Shown here one piece after another: positions 6,803 through 13,315 of a stretch of DNA of 13,502 nucleotides (position 1 is the stretch's first letter; each line of letters opens with the position of its first letter). The notes under the pieces are model-generated. The model was not told where the DNA came from. It ran no database searches and saw only the letters and a program-made list of their open reading frames with translations. The stretch lies in NCBI GenBank assembly GCA_913057815.1, contig CAJXOV010000013.1:1-13502 (forward strand), written 5' to 3'. The position numbers and the translations under genes were made by a program. This stretch comes from an uncultured Flavobacteriales bacterium. GTDB taxonomy: Bacteria > Bacteroidota > Bacteroidia > Flavobacteriales_D > Sanyastnellaceae.

Positions 6803-7769
6803 CTTGTTCTGCTGTTCTAAATGTTATTCCGAGCTCGTTTCTTACTTTATCATTTTTATAAAACGAGACCTTATGACTGCTCCTAGCACTTTCTTTAGTT
6901 AGAACTGGTTTTTTTCTAGTGAGTTTACTAGACACTGCCAACATTCTCCAAACTAACCCAGTGAGCCATGGCTTGGCCAATACTGCAGGTTTAGAAACTC
7001 CTAAACTTTCGGCCATGAGATCGGCCACATTTCTATAAGAAAGATTTTCTCCAACCAATACATAGCGCTCTCCGAATTTTTTCAAATCAAAGAGTCTCTT
7101 CATCACAAAAGCCACATCCCTAGCATCTACAAAACCATTTTCGCCATTCGTGTAATACTTCTGACCATTTTTCACAGCCTTAAACAGTGTGCCGCTGCTG
7201 ATAGATGTTCTTCCTGGGCCAAGCACTATAGTGGGGTTGACCATAGCTATATTCAACCCTTCTTCACCGCCTCTCCACACTTCCATTTCAGCGTTTTTCT
7301 TACTTACAGCATACCCAGAGTTTTCCTTAGAAGGTTCCCACTCTGTATTCTCATCCATGATCTGAGATTTGGAATTTCTACCAATAGCTGCTACCGAACT
7401 CACATAATAAAACTCCGCGAGCTTATGAGCCAATGAAACGTTTACCAAGTTGGCCGTTCCTTGTTCATTAGCTTCTATCATTTTATTATAATCTGATGAA
7501 GAAAAGCTAACCATAGCCGCACAGTGAAATACCGCCTTACAGCCTTCCATAGCTTTATCGAGACTCGGCACATCCAGAATGTCCCCTATAAACCACTCTA
7601 TAGATTTATAAAGATCATGCCCTTTTGGAGAGTAAAACTTAAACAAGTCTTCTACTACTTTCTTTTGGCTGTTTTCGCGTTGCAACGCACGAACACTTTC
7701 TCCTCCATTAACGAGTTCAAAAAGAACATGTGCTCCTACAATTCCGGTTCCACCAGTGACTAAAATCAT
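6753..7769 (-). CDS. NAD(P)-dependent epimerase/dehydratase (extended SDR)
   Basis: 338 residues from ATG 7767-7769. The frame is open 8 codons further upstream, but the family begins at MILVTGG, and a perfect -7 box lies exactly 5 bases before this ATG. The Rossmann motif is GGTGIVG (6-12). VFHCAAMVSF is the NNAA-like motif region, a Ser is present in YVSSVAAIG, and the catalytic pair is Tyr/Lys in SGYAVSKKNAE. NPTIVLGPG is typical of extended SDRs. The C-terminal half is basic. Substrate could be a nucleotide sugar, a flavonoid-like ketone or a lipid-linked compound; it cannot be decided here. The gene converges on and overlaps the DUF4296 gene by 50 bases. Confidence 0.85.
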   Translation of the reverse strand: MILVTGGTGIVGAHVLFELVNGGESVRALQRENSQKKVVEDLFKFYSPKGHDLYKSIEWFIGDILDVPSLDKAMEGCKAVFHCAAMVSFSSSDYNKMIEANEQGTANLVNVSLAHKLAEFYYVSSVAAIGRNSKSQIMDENTEWEPSKENSGYAVSKKNAEMEVWRGGEEGLNIAMVNPTIVLGPGRTSISSGTLFKAVKNGQKYYTNGENGFVDARDVAFVMKRLFDLKKFGERYVLVGENLSYRNVADLMAESLGVSKPAVLAKPWLTGLVWRMLAVSSKLTRKKPVLTKESARSSHKVSFYKNDKVRNELGITFRTAEQAIQNASAFFSDFPEHL

Positions 7770-7774
7770 TAGGT

Positions 7775-7782
7775 CAAAAGTA
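7775..7782 (-). promoter_or_regulatory. -7 box (TACTTTTG) of the epimerase gene
   Basis: A perfect TAnnTTTG match, followed by ACCTA and then the ATG. A T-rich TTTT (7800-7803) about 17 bases further upstream could serve as the -33 region. The spacing implies transcription starting at or next to the start codon. Confidence 0.6.
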
Positions 7783-7862
7783 CGGTTTGACACCTTATGA
7801 AAACATACTTACACAGGAACAAGTTTTTGACGATTAATCGATTTTTAAAATAGAATCTAAAA

Positions 7863-10800
7863 TTAGTTCACCGCCAAATTCACGTTGAAGATTTCTCCTC
7901 CCTCCATCACCTGAATGACATAGTTTCCTGAGGATAATCCCGCTTTTAAAATTTCTAACCTAGCAGTAGATGTGTTTTCCCATTTTCTTACTTCTCTTCC
8001 AGCAGAATCAAACATGCGGATGGTTCTTATGCTGGAATCTTTAAACTCTAAATAAGCCAAATCATTCATAGGGTTAGGATATAACAGTGTTATAGGTGAA
8101 TCTACTTCTGAGATGTTTACTATAAACACTTGCTCTGATTGTGTAGCACAGTTATTTTCACTAACAACTATAACCGAATATGTCCCATCTTCTAATGGTT
8201 CATAGGTTTGAGAGTTGGCGTTTGGTATTTGCTCTCCATACAGCAACCATTGGTATGAAACTCCTTCAGCTGCTATTAAAATGGCTCCGTTTTCTGTAAT
8301 TTCTGCAGACGGAGGAGTTTGTACTTCAAAAGTCCGAGATTCTGAATCTGAACAATACTCGTTTTGAGTATTCAGCGTAATGTTAAAAGAACCTGTTTCA
8401 AAAAAGTATTGACTCCATTCCTCCTCTGTACTAACTTCCTCATTATTCAATATCCAACTAAATGAATCAACACTCTCCCCAGTTGAAGTAAACTCTAAGG
8501 GGTCTCCTAAACATATTTCTAATGAGGTAATTTCAAATTCACTGGAAGGCTTTTCATATACAGTGACCATTTGCATAGAACTGGCGGAGCAAAGCGGATT
8601 CTCTGCCACAAATTGAACAATGTGCTCTCCTGCTTCTAAGAATGCTTCATTATAAACTTCTTCTGCTCCAGAGGGAACAGAATTAATGTTCCATTCATAG
8701 GTTTCTATTTCTCCGTAAGCACTAGTGAAAATCACATCTTCCTCTACACAAGATTCTAAAACTGAAGCTTCAAAAACTGCTTCTCCTCCACATTCGTGTA
8801 TAGTGGTCCAAGTGGTGTTGGTTACTATGGCATCATTATTATCGAAGTAGATATAAGCCGTATTGTTCAGCTCCGTTCCTACCGGAAGATCTACAGATGG
8901 AGTGATTTTATAAGAAACCAGTCCATGAGAGTCCGGTTCGTTGTTTACAGAATCTGGCAACTGAATATCCTGAAAGAAGAAATCTACTACTCGTGTTTCT
9001 TCATTAATAGTAGCCATAACAGAATGTGAGTTGGCCACCATTCTAAATGTGCTAAGGTCAAAGTTCACATCTATAGTGTCCTGGATACGAATGTCCTGAG
9101 CAGGAGCATTACCTGTGTTTTGAAAACGCACTAAAAACTCTTGTTCTGTCTCCTGCAGAAGCCAGTGCTCCTCTGTATACCCAAGAGGAAAAGCTTGCTT
9201 GTCATTGGGGTCATAAGCACAAGTAACTTCCATGGTAAGTTCTTGTTCTCCGTAAGCTACTTCGTATCCTTCATAATACCCATACGCTCTAGCATAACTA
9301 GTAATGTATTCTCCAATATGATCTACAGTAGGTGTGAGTAGATCTATATCATAGAAAAACATTTCTCCAGGAAGAAGATTTGCAAAACTCATATATACCT
9401 TGTTTCCGTTTACCGAATCTATAGGAGTTACTTCTTGATGGCCTTGGAACAACTCATCATATTCTACTTCTATGATTCCATTAATAGGTACATTTCCCAT
9501 GTTCCGGTAACAGATATTATGGTTGGCATGGTCATTACACAAGAAGCCGTTTCCGCTTGGGTAGAGATCTATGCAGATAGCGAAGTCAGGAACTTCGTTT
9601 GATACTCCAAACATCAACTGGGTAGATGTGGCTGATGATGCATCAAAAGTTAAAGAATTGGGAGTAGTATTAAATGGAAATACCGAATTTTCCTCTAATT
9701 CGAACTCAGCGATGTACTCATTTCCTATATCTGCATTGAACTCTCCTTGGTCATTGGTGATGAAGGACATTCCTAGTTCTTCACTTACTACATTTTGAAA
9801 AGGAAGTCCGTATTCTGCTCCATCCATTATTCCATTTTCGTTTTCATCATAGAAGACGATTCCTGTTAATTCAAAGCTGCAAGTGCCGACTTCACAATCA
9901 GCATCACTTTGAAAATTGACGGCTAGATCATTCATGCATCCGCAGATCCCATAACAGCACGTTCCATCATCAAAATTAGCTGTAGGATCAAAATTACACG
10001 CAATTTCATCTATGCAGCCCAGCTCACCAGAAATATTCTTCAGCCAATAAAATTCTGATTCTACTTCAACTATAAGGTCTGAATGTGAATCATTATCTAA
10101 ATCGAGTTCTCTAATTCGACCTGGTAAAGAGGGTAACTCTATGCTCTGTAACAATTCAAAAGTATCATCACCTAAATTCATAAGTACTTTCAAATAAGTA
10201 TTAGATACATATATTATATTTTGATAATCATTATCATTAAAATTAACTAGACCAATTTCAGTTGAAGTGACATCGCTAGCAGTTGGATAAGTGTCATTCC
10301 ATGACCAGTACAATAAATTATCATCTGTCCAAACAAGATCATCCATACTATTTTGGTCCAAACGAGCAATCCTCCAATTTTCTGTAATATAATTTTGATT
10401 ATAGGTTGAAGTTGCTATACCGAATCCATCCGCAGTAAACGGCATAAGATATATACCGTAATCTGCAAATCCTGCCCAATTAAATTGCTTGGTAAATAAC
10501 AGTCTGTCAGAGTTATTTCCAAAACTAAAATAATTCGTTTTCACCAAAGAAGAAATTACTCCAGTTTCCCCCCAATATTCACCAATAGGGCTCTCATAAG
10601 AATCTGTTAATATAAATTGACCACTCCCATCATTGCTAAAAAGCGAAAGTCCGAAATGTGGCCATGAAACATTATAAGGAGGGGGCAGATCAATCAAGTA
10701 TTCAGATGTTACTACTATATCCAAATCTCCGTCAAAATCAAAATCTATAAATACTCTTTCCCCACTTAAACCATCAAACTCAATATTTTCTTCAAATTGA

Positions 10801-11141
10801 CCAAAACCATTATTTACATACCATCCAGTTCCATAAAAATAATCCAAGTCACCATCCCCATCTATATCTGCGAGCTGTCTCGAATAAGTATACCCTATAA
10901 CTGCCGGCATTTCGAGAGTATCAATAACATGACCGTTTATAGAGTCAAAATCAAAAGTTATTATTAATCCTGGTCTGAGTCTATAGATTTCGTTTGAACC
11001 ATCCCCATCTATATCCGCTTCTCGTGCATCGATTAAAGAAAAATCACCAGGATCGACTAATACTGGCGGTGCAAAGTGCTGACCATAAGAATCCACCACT
11101 TGAAAAATGAAGGAAAGTAAAAGGAGGATAGCAATTCTCAT
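7863..11141 (-). CDS. Large modular secreted protein with T9SS C-terminal sorting domain
   Basis: 1092 residues from ATG 11139-11141; a TTG 11 codons upstream is possible, but the signal peptide starts cleanly at MRIAILLLL. Domains, numbered from this ATG: signal peptide 1-20; FG-GAP/VCBS-type repeats about 39-365 with DxDxDG loops (DIDGDGSNEI, DIDGDGDLDYFY, DFDFDGDLDIVV, DLDNDSHSDLIV), probably a calcium-binding propeller; two Cys motifs of the GCxDxxAxNFDP...DGTC type (375-395, 400-421); an SdrD_B-like domain (about 424-514); a DUF11-like region (519-634); a DUF7619-like module from CAYDPNDK (641-648) through RFQNTGNAPA to IYFDNNDAIVTNT (776); two PKD-like domains (784-941); an Ig-like domain (944-1007); and a type A T9SS sorting domain (1018-1092, beginning TLLYPNP). 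It is likely exported by type IX secretion and cell-surface bound or released. No catalytic domain is visible; adhesion or binding is inferred. Confidence 0.88.
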   Translation of the reverse strand: MRIAILLLLSFIFQVVDSYGQHFAPPVLVDPGDFSLIDAREADIDGDGSNEIYRLRPGLIITFDFDSINGHVIDTLEMPAVIGYTYSRQLADIDGDGDLDYFYGTGWYVNNGFGQFEENIEFDGLSGERVFIDFDFDGDLDIVVTSEYLIDLPPPYNVSWPHFGLSLFSNDGSGQFILTDSYESPIGEYWGETGVISSLVKTNYFSFGNNSDRLLFTKQFNWAGFADYGIYLMPFTADGFGIATSTYNQNYITENWRIARLDQNSMDDLVWTDDNLLYWSWNDTYPTASDVTSTEIGLVNFNDNDYQNIIYVSNTYLKVLMNLGDDTFELLQSIELPSLPGRIRELDLDNDSHSDLIVEVESEFYWLKNISGELGCIDEIACNFDPTANFDDGTCCYGICGCMNDLAVNFQSDADCEVGTCSFELTGIVFYDENENGIMDGAEYGLPFQNVVSEELGMSFITNDQGEFNADIGNEYIAEFELEENSVFPFNTTPNSLTFDASSATSTQLMFGVSNEVPDFAICIDLYPSGNGFLCNDHANHNICYRNMGNVPINGIIEVEYDELFQGHQEVTPIDSVNGNKVYMSFANLLPGEMFFYDIDLLTPTVDHIGEYITSYARAYGYYEGYEVAYGEQELTMEVTCAYDPNDKQAFPLGYTEEHWLLQETEQEFLVRFQNTGNAPAQDIRIQDTIDVNFDLSTFRMVANSHSVMATINEETRVVDFFFQDIQLPDSVNNEPDSHGLVSYKITPSVDLPVGTELNNTAYIYFDNNDAIVTNTTWTTIHECGGEAVFEASVLESCVEEDVIFTSAYGEIETYEWNINSVPSGAEEVYNEAFLEAGEHIVQFVAENPLCSASSMQMVTVYEKPSSEFEITSLEICLGDPLEFTSTGESVDSFSWILNNEEVSTEEEWSQYFFETGSFNITLNTQNEYCSDSESRTFEVQTPPSAEITENGAILIAAEGVSYQWLLYGEQIPNANSQTYEPLEDGTYSVIVVSENNCATQSEQVFIVNISEVDSPITLLYPNPMNDLAYLEFKDSSIRTIRMFDSAGREVRKWENTSTARLEILKAGLSSGNYVIQVMEGGEIFNVNLAVN

Positions 11142-11251
11142 TAAAAAAAGGTTTAGTGCTTTAAAAGTAAGCAAAATAGCTTAACATACTGGGGCTGAAT
11201 ATTCAGAAAACATCTCAAATGTTTTTTAAATGCTCAATTCATGTAATAAAA
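11142..11251. other. Divergent promoter region with a 12-bp palindrome
   Basis: The region lies between the T9SS cargo gene (minus) and the deacetylase gene (plus). CTGAATATTCAG at 11195-11206 is a perfect palindrome and could be an operator. TACTTTTA on the minus strand (11169-11162) is one mismatch from a -7 box and lies about 20 bases before the cargo gene ATG. Both are weak calls. Confidence 0.35.
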
Positions 11252-11259
11252 TATCTTTA
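11252..11259 (+). promoter_or_regulatory. -7-like box (TATCTTTA) of the deacetylase gene
   Basis: One mismatch to TAnnTTTG, ending exactly 5 bases (CAGCC) before the GTG start. The spacing matches the oxidoreductase, epimerase and gmhA promoters, which raises confidence in both the box and the GTG. Confidence 0.5.
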
Positions 11260-11264
11260 CAGCC

Positions 11265-11873
11265 GTGTACACCAGTAAAACGCCTGAAATACTTAAAGCC
11301 CTAGCTTCTGATTTAACTTGGAATAAATCTAGAGAAGAGAAGTGCGTATATCTTACTTTCGATGATGGGCCCACAACAGGTGTGACTGATAAAATTCTAG
11401 AGTTGCTTCACCTCCACCATGCCAAGGCTACATTTTTCTGCGTAGGTGAAATGGTTGAGAGAAATCCAGAACTATTGCAACGCTTAAAAACGGAAGGTCA
11501 CTCTACGGGAAATCACTCGCACCAGCATGAAAGCGGATGGAAAACCGAAAACGCTGCTTACTTTAGAAGCTACCTCACTTGTCAAAAGCTAATAGGATCA
11601 CCCCTATTCAGACCTCCCTATGGTAGAATAAGTAAGAGTCAGGCCAAGCTGATTAAAAAGAGAAGTGAAATAATAATGTGGGATGTATTGCCAGGAGATT
11701 TCGATGAGAAAGTAACTGCAGATACATGCCTAAAAAGGATTAAATCCAACACTCAAAACGGTTCTATCGTAGTCCTACATGACAGTTTAAAGTGTGGAGA
11801 TAAAGTTTTAGATTTTTTGCCTGCTGCACTAGATTGGTTAACTAATGAAGGATATGAGTTGAAAGGGCTTTAG
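11265..11873 (+). CDS. Polysaccharide deacetylase, CE4/NodB family
   Basis: 202 residues from a GTG start, which is supported by the -7-like box 5 bases upstream; no in-frame ATG exists before the conserved core. The five NodB motifs are all present: TFDDGP (31-36) with the catalytic base and metal Asp; GNHSHQHESG with the two metal His; RPPYGR; MWDVLPGDFD; and IVVLHDS. ATFFCVGEMVE and LQRLKTEGHSTGNH are also typical. It would remove N- or O-acetyl groups from a glycan. No signal peptide is visible, as in other short Bacteroidota members, so the substrate may be intracellular or the export route atypical. It is divergent from the T9SS cargo gene. Confidence 0.9.
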   Translation: MYTSKTPEILKALASDLTWNKSREEKCVYLTFDDGPTTGVTDKILELLHLHHAKATFFCVGEMVERNPELLQRLKTEGHSTGNHSHQHESGWKTENAAYFRSYLTCQKLIGSPLFRPPYGRISKSQAKLIKKRSEIIMWDVLPGDFDEKVTADTCLKRIKSNTQNGSIVVLHDSLKCGDKVLDFLPAALDWLTNEGYELKGL

Positions 11874-11877
11874 CCCT

Positions 11878-11913
11878 AAAAAGAAAAGGCCTCCCAGACA
11901 TTACTGAGAGGCC
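11878..11913 (-). terminator. Intrinsic terminator after the 48-residue small gene
   Basis: Arms GGCCTCCCAG (11888-11897) and CTGAGAGGCC (11904-11913) form a 10-bp stem with one mismatch and a 6-base loop. On the minus strand the stem is followed by TTTTCTTTTT. It lies 70 bases beyond the stop of the small gene at 11983. A small GGGCT/AGCCC inverted repeat at 11865-11876 overlaps the end of the deacetylase gene and may assist on the plus strand. Confidence 0.75.
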
Positions 11914-11982
11914 AATTACTAACCTTTAAACCTTAAACCTAATGCTCTCGAACCACCAAGAGACTTTTTATTTTTTATCTTA

Positions 11983-12129
11983 TTAAGCTCTAAGCTCAAC
12001 TAAGACTAATTTTCTTTTTACTGTGTTCACCTCTTTTAAGGTGTTTACGTAAGCTGATAGATTTCCAGACTCCATTAACTCTATCGCTTTTGTCTTTAAC
12101 TCGCTGTATGTTGTTCTTAAATCTTTCAT
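11983..12129 (-). CDS. Small helical protein, 48 residues, unrecognised
   Basis: ATG 12127-12129 to TAA 11983-11985. The product begins MKDLRTTYSELKTKAIELME, continues with a short turn (SGNLSAY, residues 21-27) and ends in a second, basic helix (TLKEVNTVKRKL) finishing VELRA. Both halves look amphipathic, suggesting a two-helix hairpin of the kind seen in small nucleoid- or ribosome-associated proteins, but I do not recognise a family. Support for a real gene: typical codon use of the window, an A-rich region before the ATG (usual in Bacteroidota), a possible -7 box (TACCCTTG, minus strand 12166-12159) and a clear intrinsic terminator downstream. It stands alone between convergent and tandem neighbours. 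Confidence 0.6.
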   Translation of the reverse strand: MKDLRTTYSELKTKAIELMESGNLSAYVNTLKEVNTVKRKLVLVELRA

Positions 12130-12379
12130 CTTATTTGCTTTTTACTTTGTTAATCTGACAAGGGTATTACAAACGGTGTGCCATAAATTAATTATTAACC
12201 TACACGGCTGTTATTAAGCGATTTAAATTTTGATTTTCCTCCCTTAAGAACATTGAGTTTGCTGTTTTTTAAATCAGAATGGTGATTTAACAGAAATAAA
12301 GCGGGAAGACTTTCCACAAAAAGTGCGAAATTATATTTTTCCAACGTCAAGCCGCTAATGTTTAACTGGCCTTAAAGTT
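12130..12379. other. Non-coding intergenic sequence
   Basis: No convincing reading frame on either strand. It should contain the promoter of the small gene; CAAGGGTA at 12159-12166 reads TACCCTTG on the minus strand, one mismatch from TAnnTTTG, giving a leader of about 25 bases. An imperfect GGCCT/AGGCC inverted repeat spans 12369-12392. Confidence 0.45.
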
Positions 12380-12610
12380 TTAAAAACAGGCCACTTTATC
12401 ACCTTCTCTTAAAGCCGAAAAATATGATTTGTTTTTTGTGGCGTCATTTTTTGTTTCTTTTTTTGACGAGAAAAAAAGATAAACAGAGAATCTTGCGAAG
12501 AATTTATCTAATCACTTAGTAAATAAAAGGAGTTGAGCTATTGCATCGTCACCACCCCGAATTGCTTTCGGTGAGTTTTCTAGACTAATGATTTCGTTTT
12601 CGCAATCCAT
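12380..12610 (-). pseudogene. Reading frame interrupted by one TGA (possible decayed small gene or dispersed element)
   Basis: From ATG 12608-12610, 32 codons (MDCENEIISLEN... to LLLFTK) run to TGA at 12512-12514. The same frame then continues for 43 more codons (LDKFFARFSVYLFFSSKKET... to KVACF) to TAA at 12380-12382. The combined 75-codon frame starts directly beside a CCCTCC/GGAGGG hairpin. It could be a broken small gene or an intergenic repeat family that happens to be open. Other genes here use TGA as stop (pyrC), so recoding is not suggested. Confidence 0.35.
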
Positions 12611-12628
12611 CCCTCCGAAAAAGGAGGG
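12611..12628. repeat. Perfect 6-bp hairpin CCCTCC-GAAAAA-GGAGGG
   Basis: It lies 42 bases downstream of the gmhA stop. No U-run follows on the minus strand (the next bases are ATGGATTGCG), so it is not a standard terminator, although it may protect the gmhA mRNA end. It sits at the edge of the interrupted reading frame and may be part of the same element. Confidence 0.5.
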
Positions 12629-12669
12629 AACTTGATTTTCCTAGCTTTTAAGCTTGAGTAAAAAAGTGT

Positions 12670-13236
12670 TTACTGCTGTCTTTCTATATAATCTATCAGT
12701 GAGTGAATCACTTTTATATGAATCTCTTGAACTCTATCTGCATAGCCACTCCATGGAGCTCTTATTTCTACATCACAAGCTGAAGCCAGCTGTCCACCAT
12801 CCTTACCTGTGAGAGCCACTACAGTCATTCCTTTGGCCTTAGCGGCCTTGGCTGCCTCTAGCACATTCTTAGAGTTTCCTGAGGTAGAAATAGCCAGTAA
12901 TACATCTCCTTTTTTTCCCATCCCTTCTACAAACCTGGAGAAGATAGAGTCAAACCCATAGTCGTTTCCTACACAAGTAATATGGCTAGGGTCAGATATA
13001 GAAATGGCTGCTAAGGACGGACGATTGTCTCTGTACCTTCCTGTGAGTTCTTCAGCGAAATGCATAGCGTCACACATAGAACCACCATTTCCACAGGAGA
13101 TTACTTTCCCATCGCGTTGCAATGCTTCTGCCATTAAACTCCCCGCCTTTTCTATAGCCTGAAAATTATCTTCATTGGATAGAAAATCATTCAAAACCGT
13201 TTGAGCTTCTTGGAAATGTTTTTTAATGGAGTTCAT
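12670..13236 (-). CDS. gmhA: Phosphoheptose isomerase (sedoheptulose 7-phosphate isomerase)
   Basis: 188 residues, one SIS domain, closely collinear with E. coli GmhA. It converts sedoheptulose 7-phosphate to D-glycero-D-manno-heptose 7-phosphate, the first step to ADP-heptose for the LPS core or glycoprotein glycans, in the cytosol. Visible motifs: [20 protein letters not shown] (48-67), [18 protein letters not shown] (78-95), the phosphate-binding [11 protein letters not shown] (115-125), LTGKDGG, and [14 protein letters not shown]. The zinc and active-site residues His59, Glu63, Gln170 and His178 correspond to His61, Glu65, Gln172 and His180 of E. coli. The start is supported by a perfect -7 box 5 bases upstream. 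No other heptose gene lies in the window. Confidence 0.95.
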   Translation of the reverse strand: MNSIKKHFQEAQTVLNDFLSNEDNFQAIEKAGSLMAEALQRDGKVISCGNGGSMCDAMHFAEELTGRYRDNRPSLAAISISDPSHITCVGNDYGFDSIFSRFVEGMGKKGDVLLAISTSGNSKNVLEAAKAAKAKGMTVVALTGKDGGQLASACDVEIRAPWSGYADRVQEIHIKVIHSLIDYIERQQ

Positions 13237-13241
13237 AGGGG

Positions 13242-13249
13242 CAAATGTA
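13242..13249 (-). promoter_or_regulatory. -7 box (TACATTTG) of gmhA
   Basis: A perfect TAnnTTTG followed by CCCCT and the ATG. The expected -33 position falls in the U-tract and arm of the upstream terminator, with only T-rich matches, so terminator and promoter overlap. Confidence 0.6.
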
Positions 13250-13253
13250 GCGG

Positions 13254-13286
13254 ATTAAATAAAAACAGCGGGCATTTGCCCGCTGT
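13254..13286 (-). terminator. Intrinsic terminator of the DsbD-like gene
   Basis: Arms ACAGCGGGC (13265-13273) and GCCCGCTGT (13278-13286) form a perfect 9-bp GC-rich stem with loop ATTT in plus orientation. On the minus strand it is followed by TTTTTATTTAA. It lies 30 bases after the stop at 13316. Confidence 0.85.
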
Positions 13287-13315
13287 CTTAGTTATAGTAC
13301 TATATGTTATAAAAT

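Noticed and set aside
7770-7793. Upstream start of the epimerase (MSNRTFDL)
   Set aside because: The family starts at MILVTGG and the -7 box overlaps the extension.
7831-7840. Palindrome CGATTAATCG between the epimerase and T9SS genes as a terminator
   Set aside because: The stem has no loop and no following U-run; left as a chance AT-rich palindrome.
8796-9798. Plus-strand open frames inside the T9SS gene
   Set aside because: They are shadows of the long minus-strand gene, with no family features and atypical composition.
11142-11174. TTG start giving an 11-residue extension of the T9SS cargo protein
   Set aside because: The extension would precede a well-formed signal peptide that begins at the ATG at 11141.
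11945-11980. Weak TCTC/GAGA hairpin before a T-rich run as a plus-strand terminator for the deacetylase
   Set aside because: Only about 4 bp of stem; the T-run is better explained as A-rich sequence just after the stop of the minus-strand small gene.
12512-12514. TGA recoding (selenocysteine or Trp) in the interrupted frame
   Set aside because: No SECIS-like structure is apparent, and pyrC uses TGA as a normal stop; a pseudogene or chance frame is simpler.
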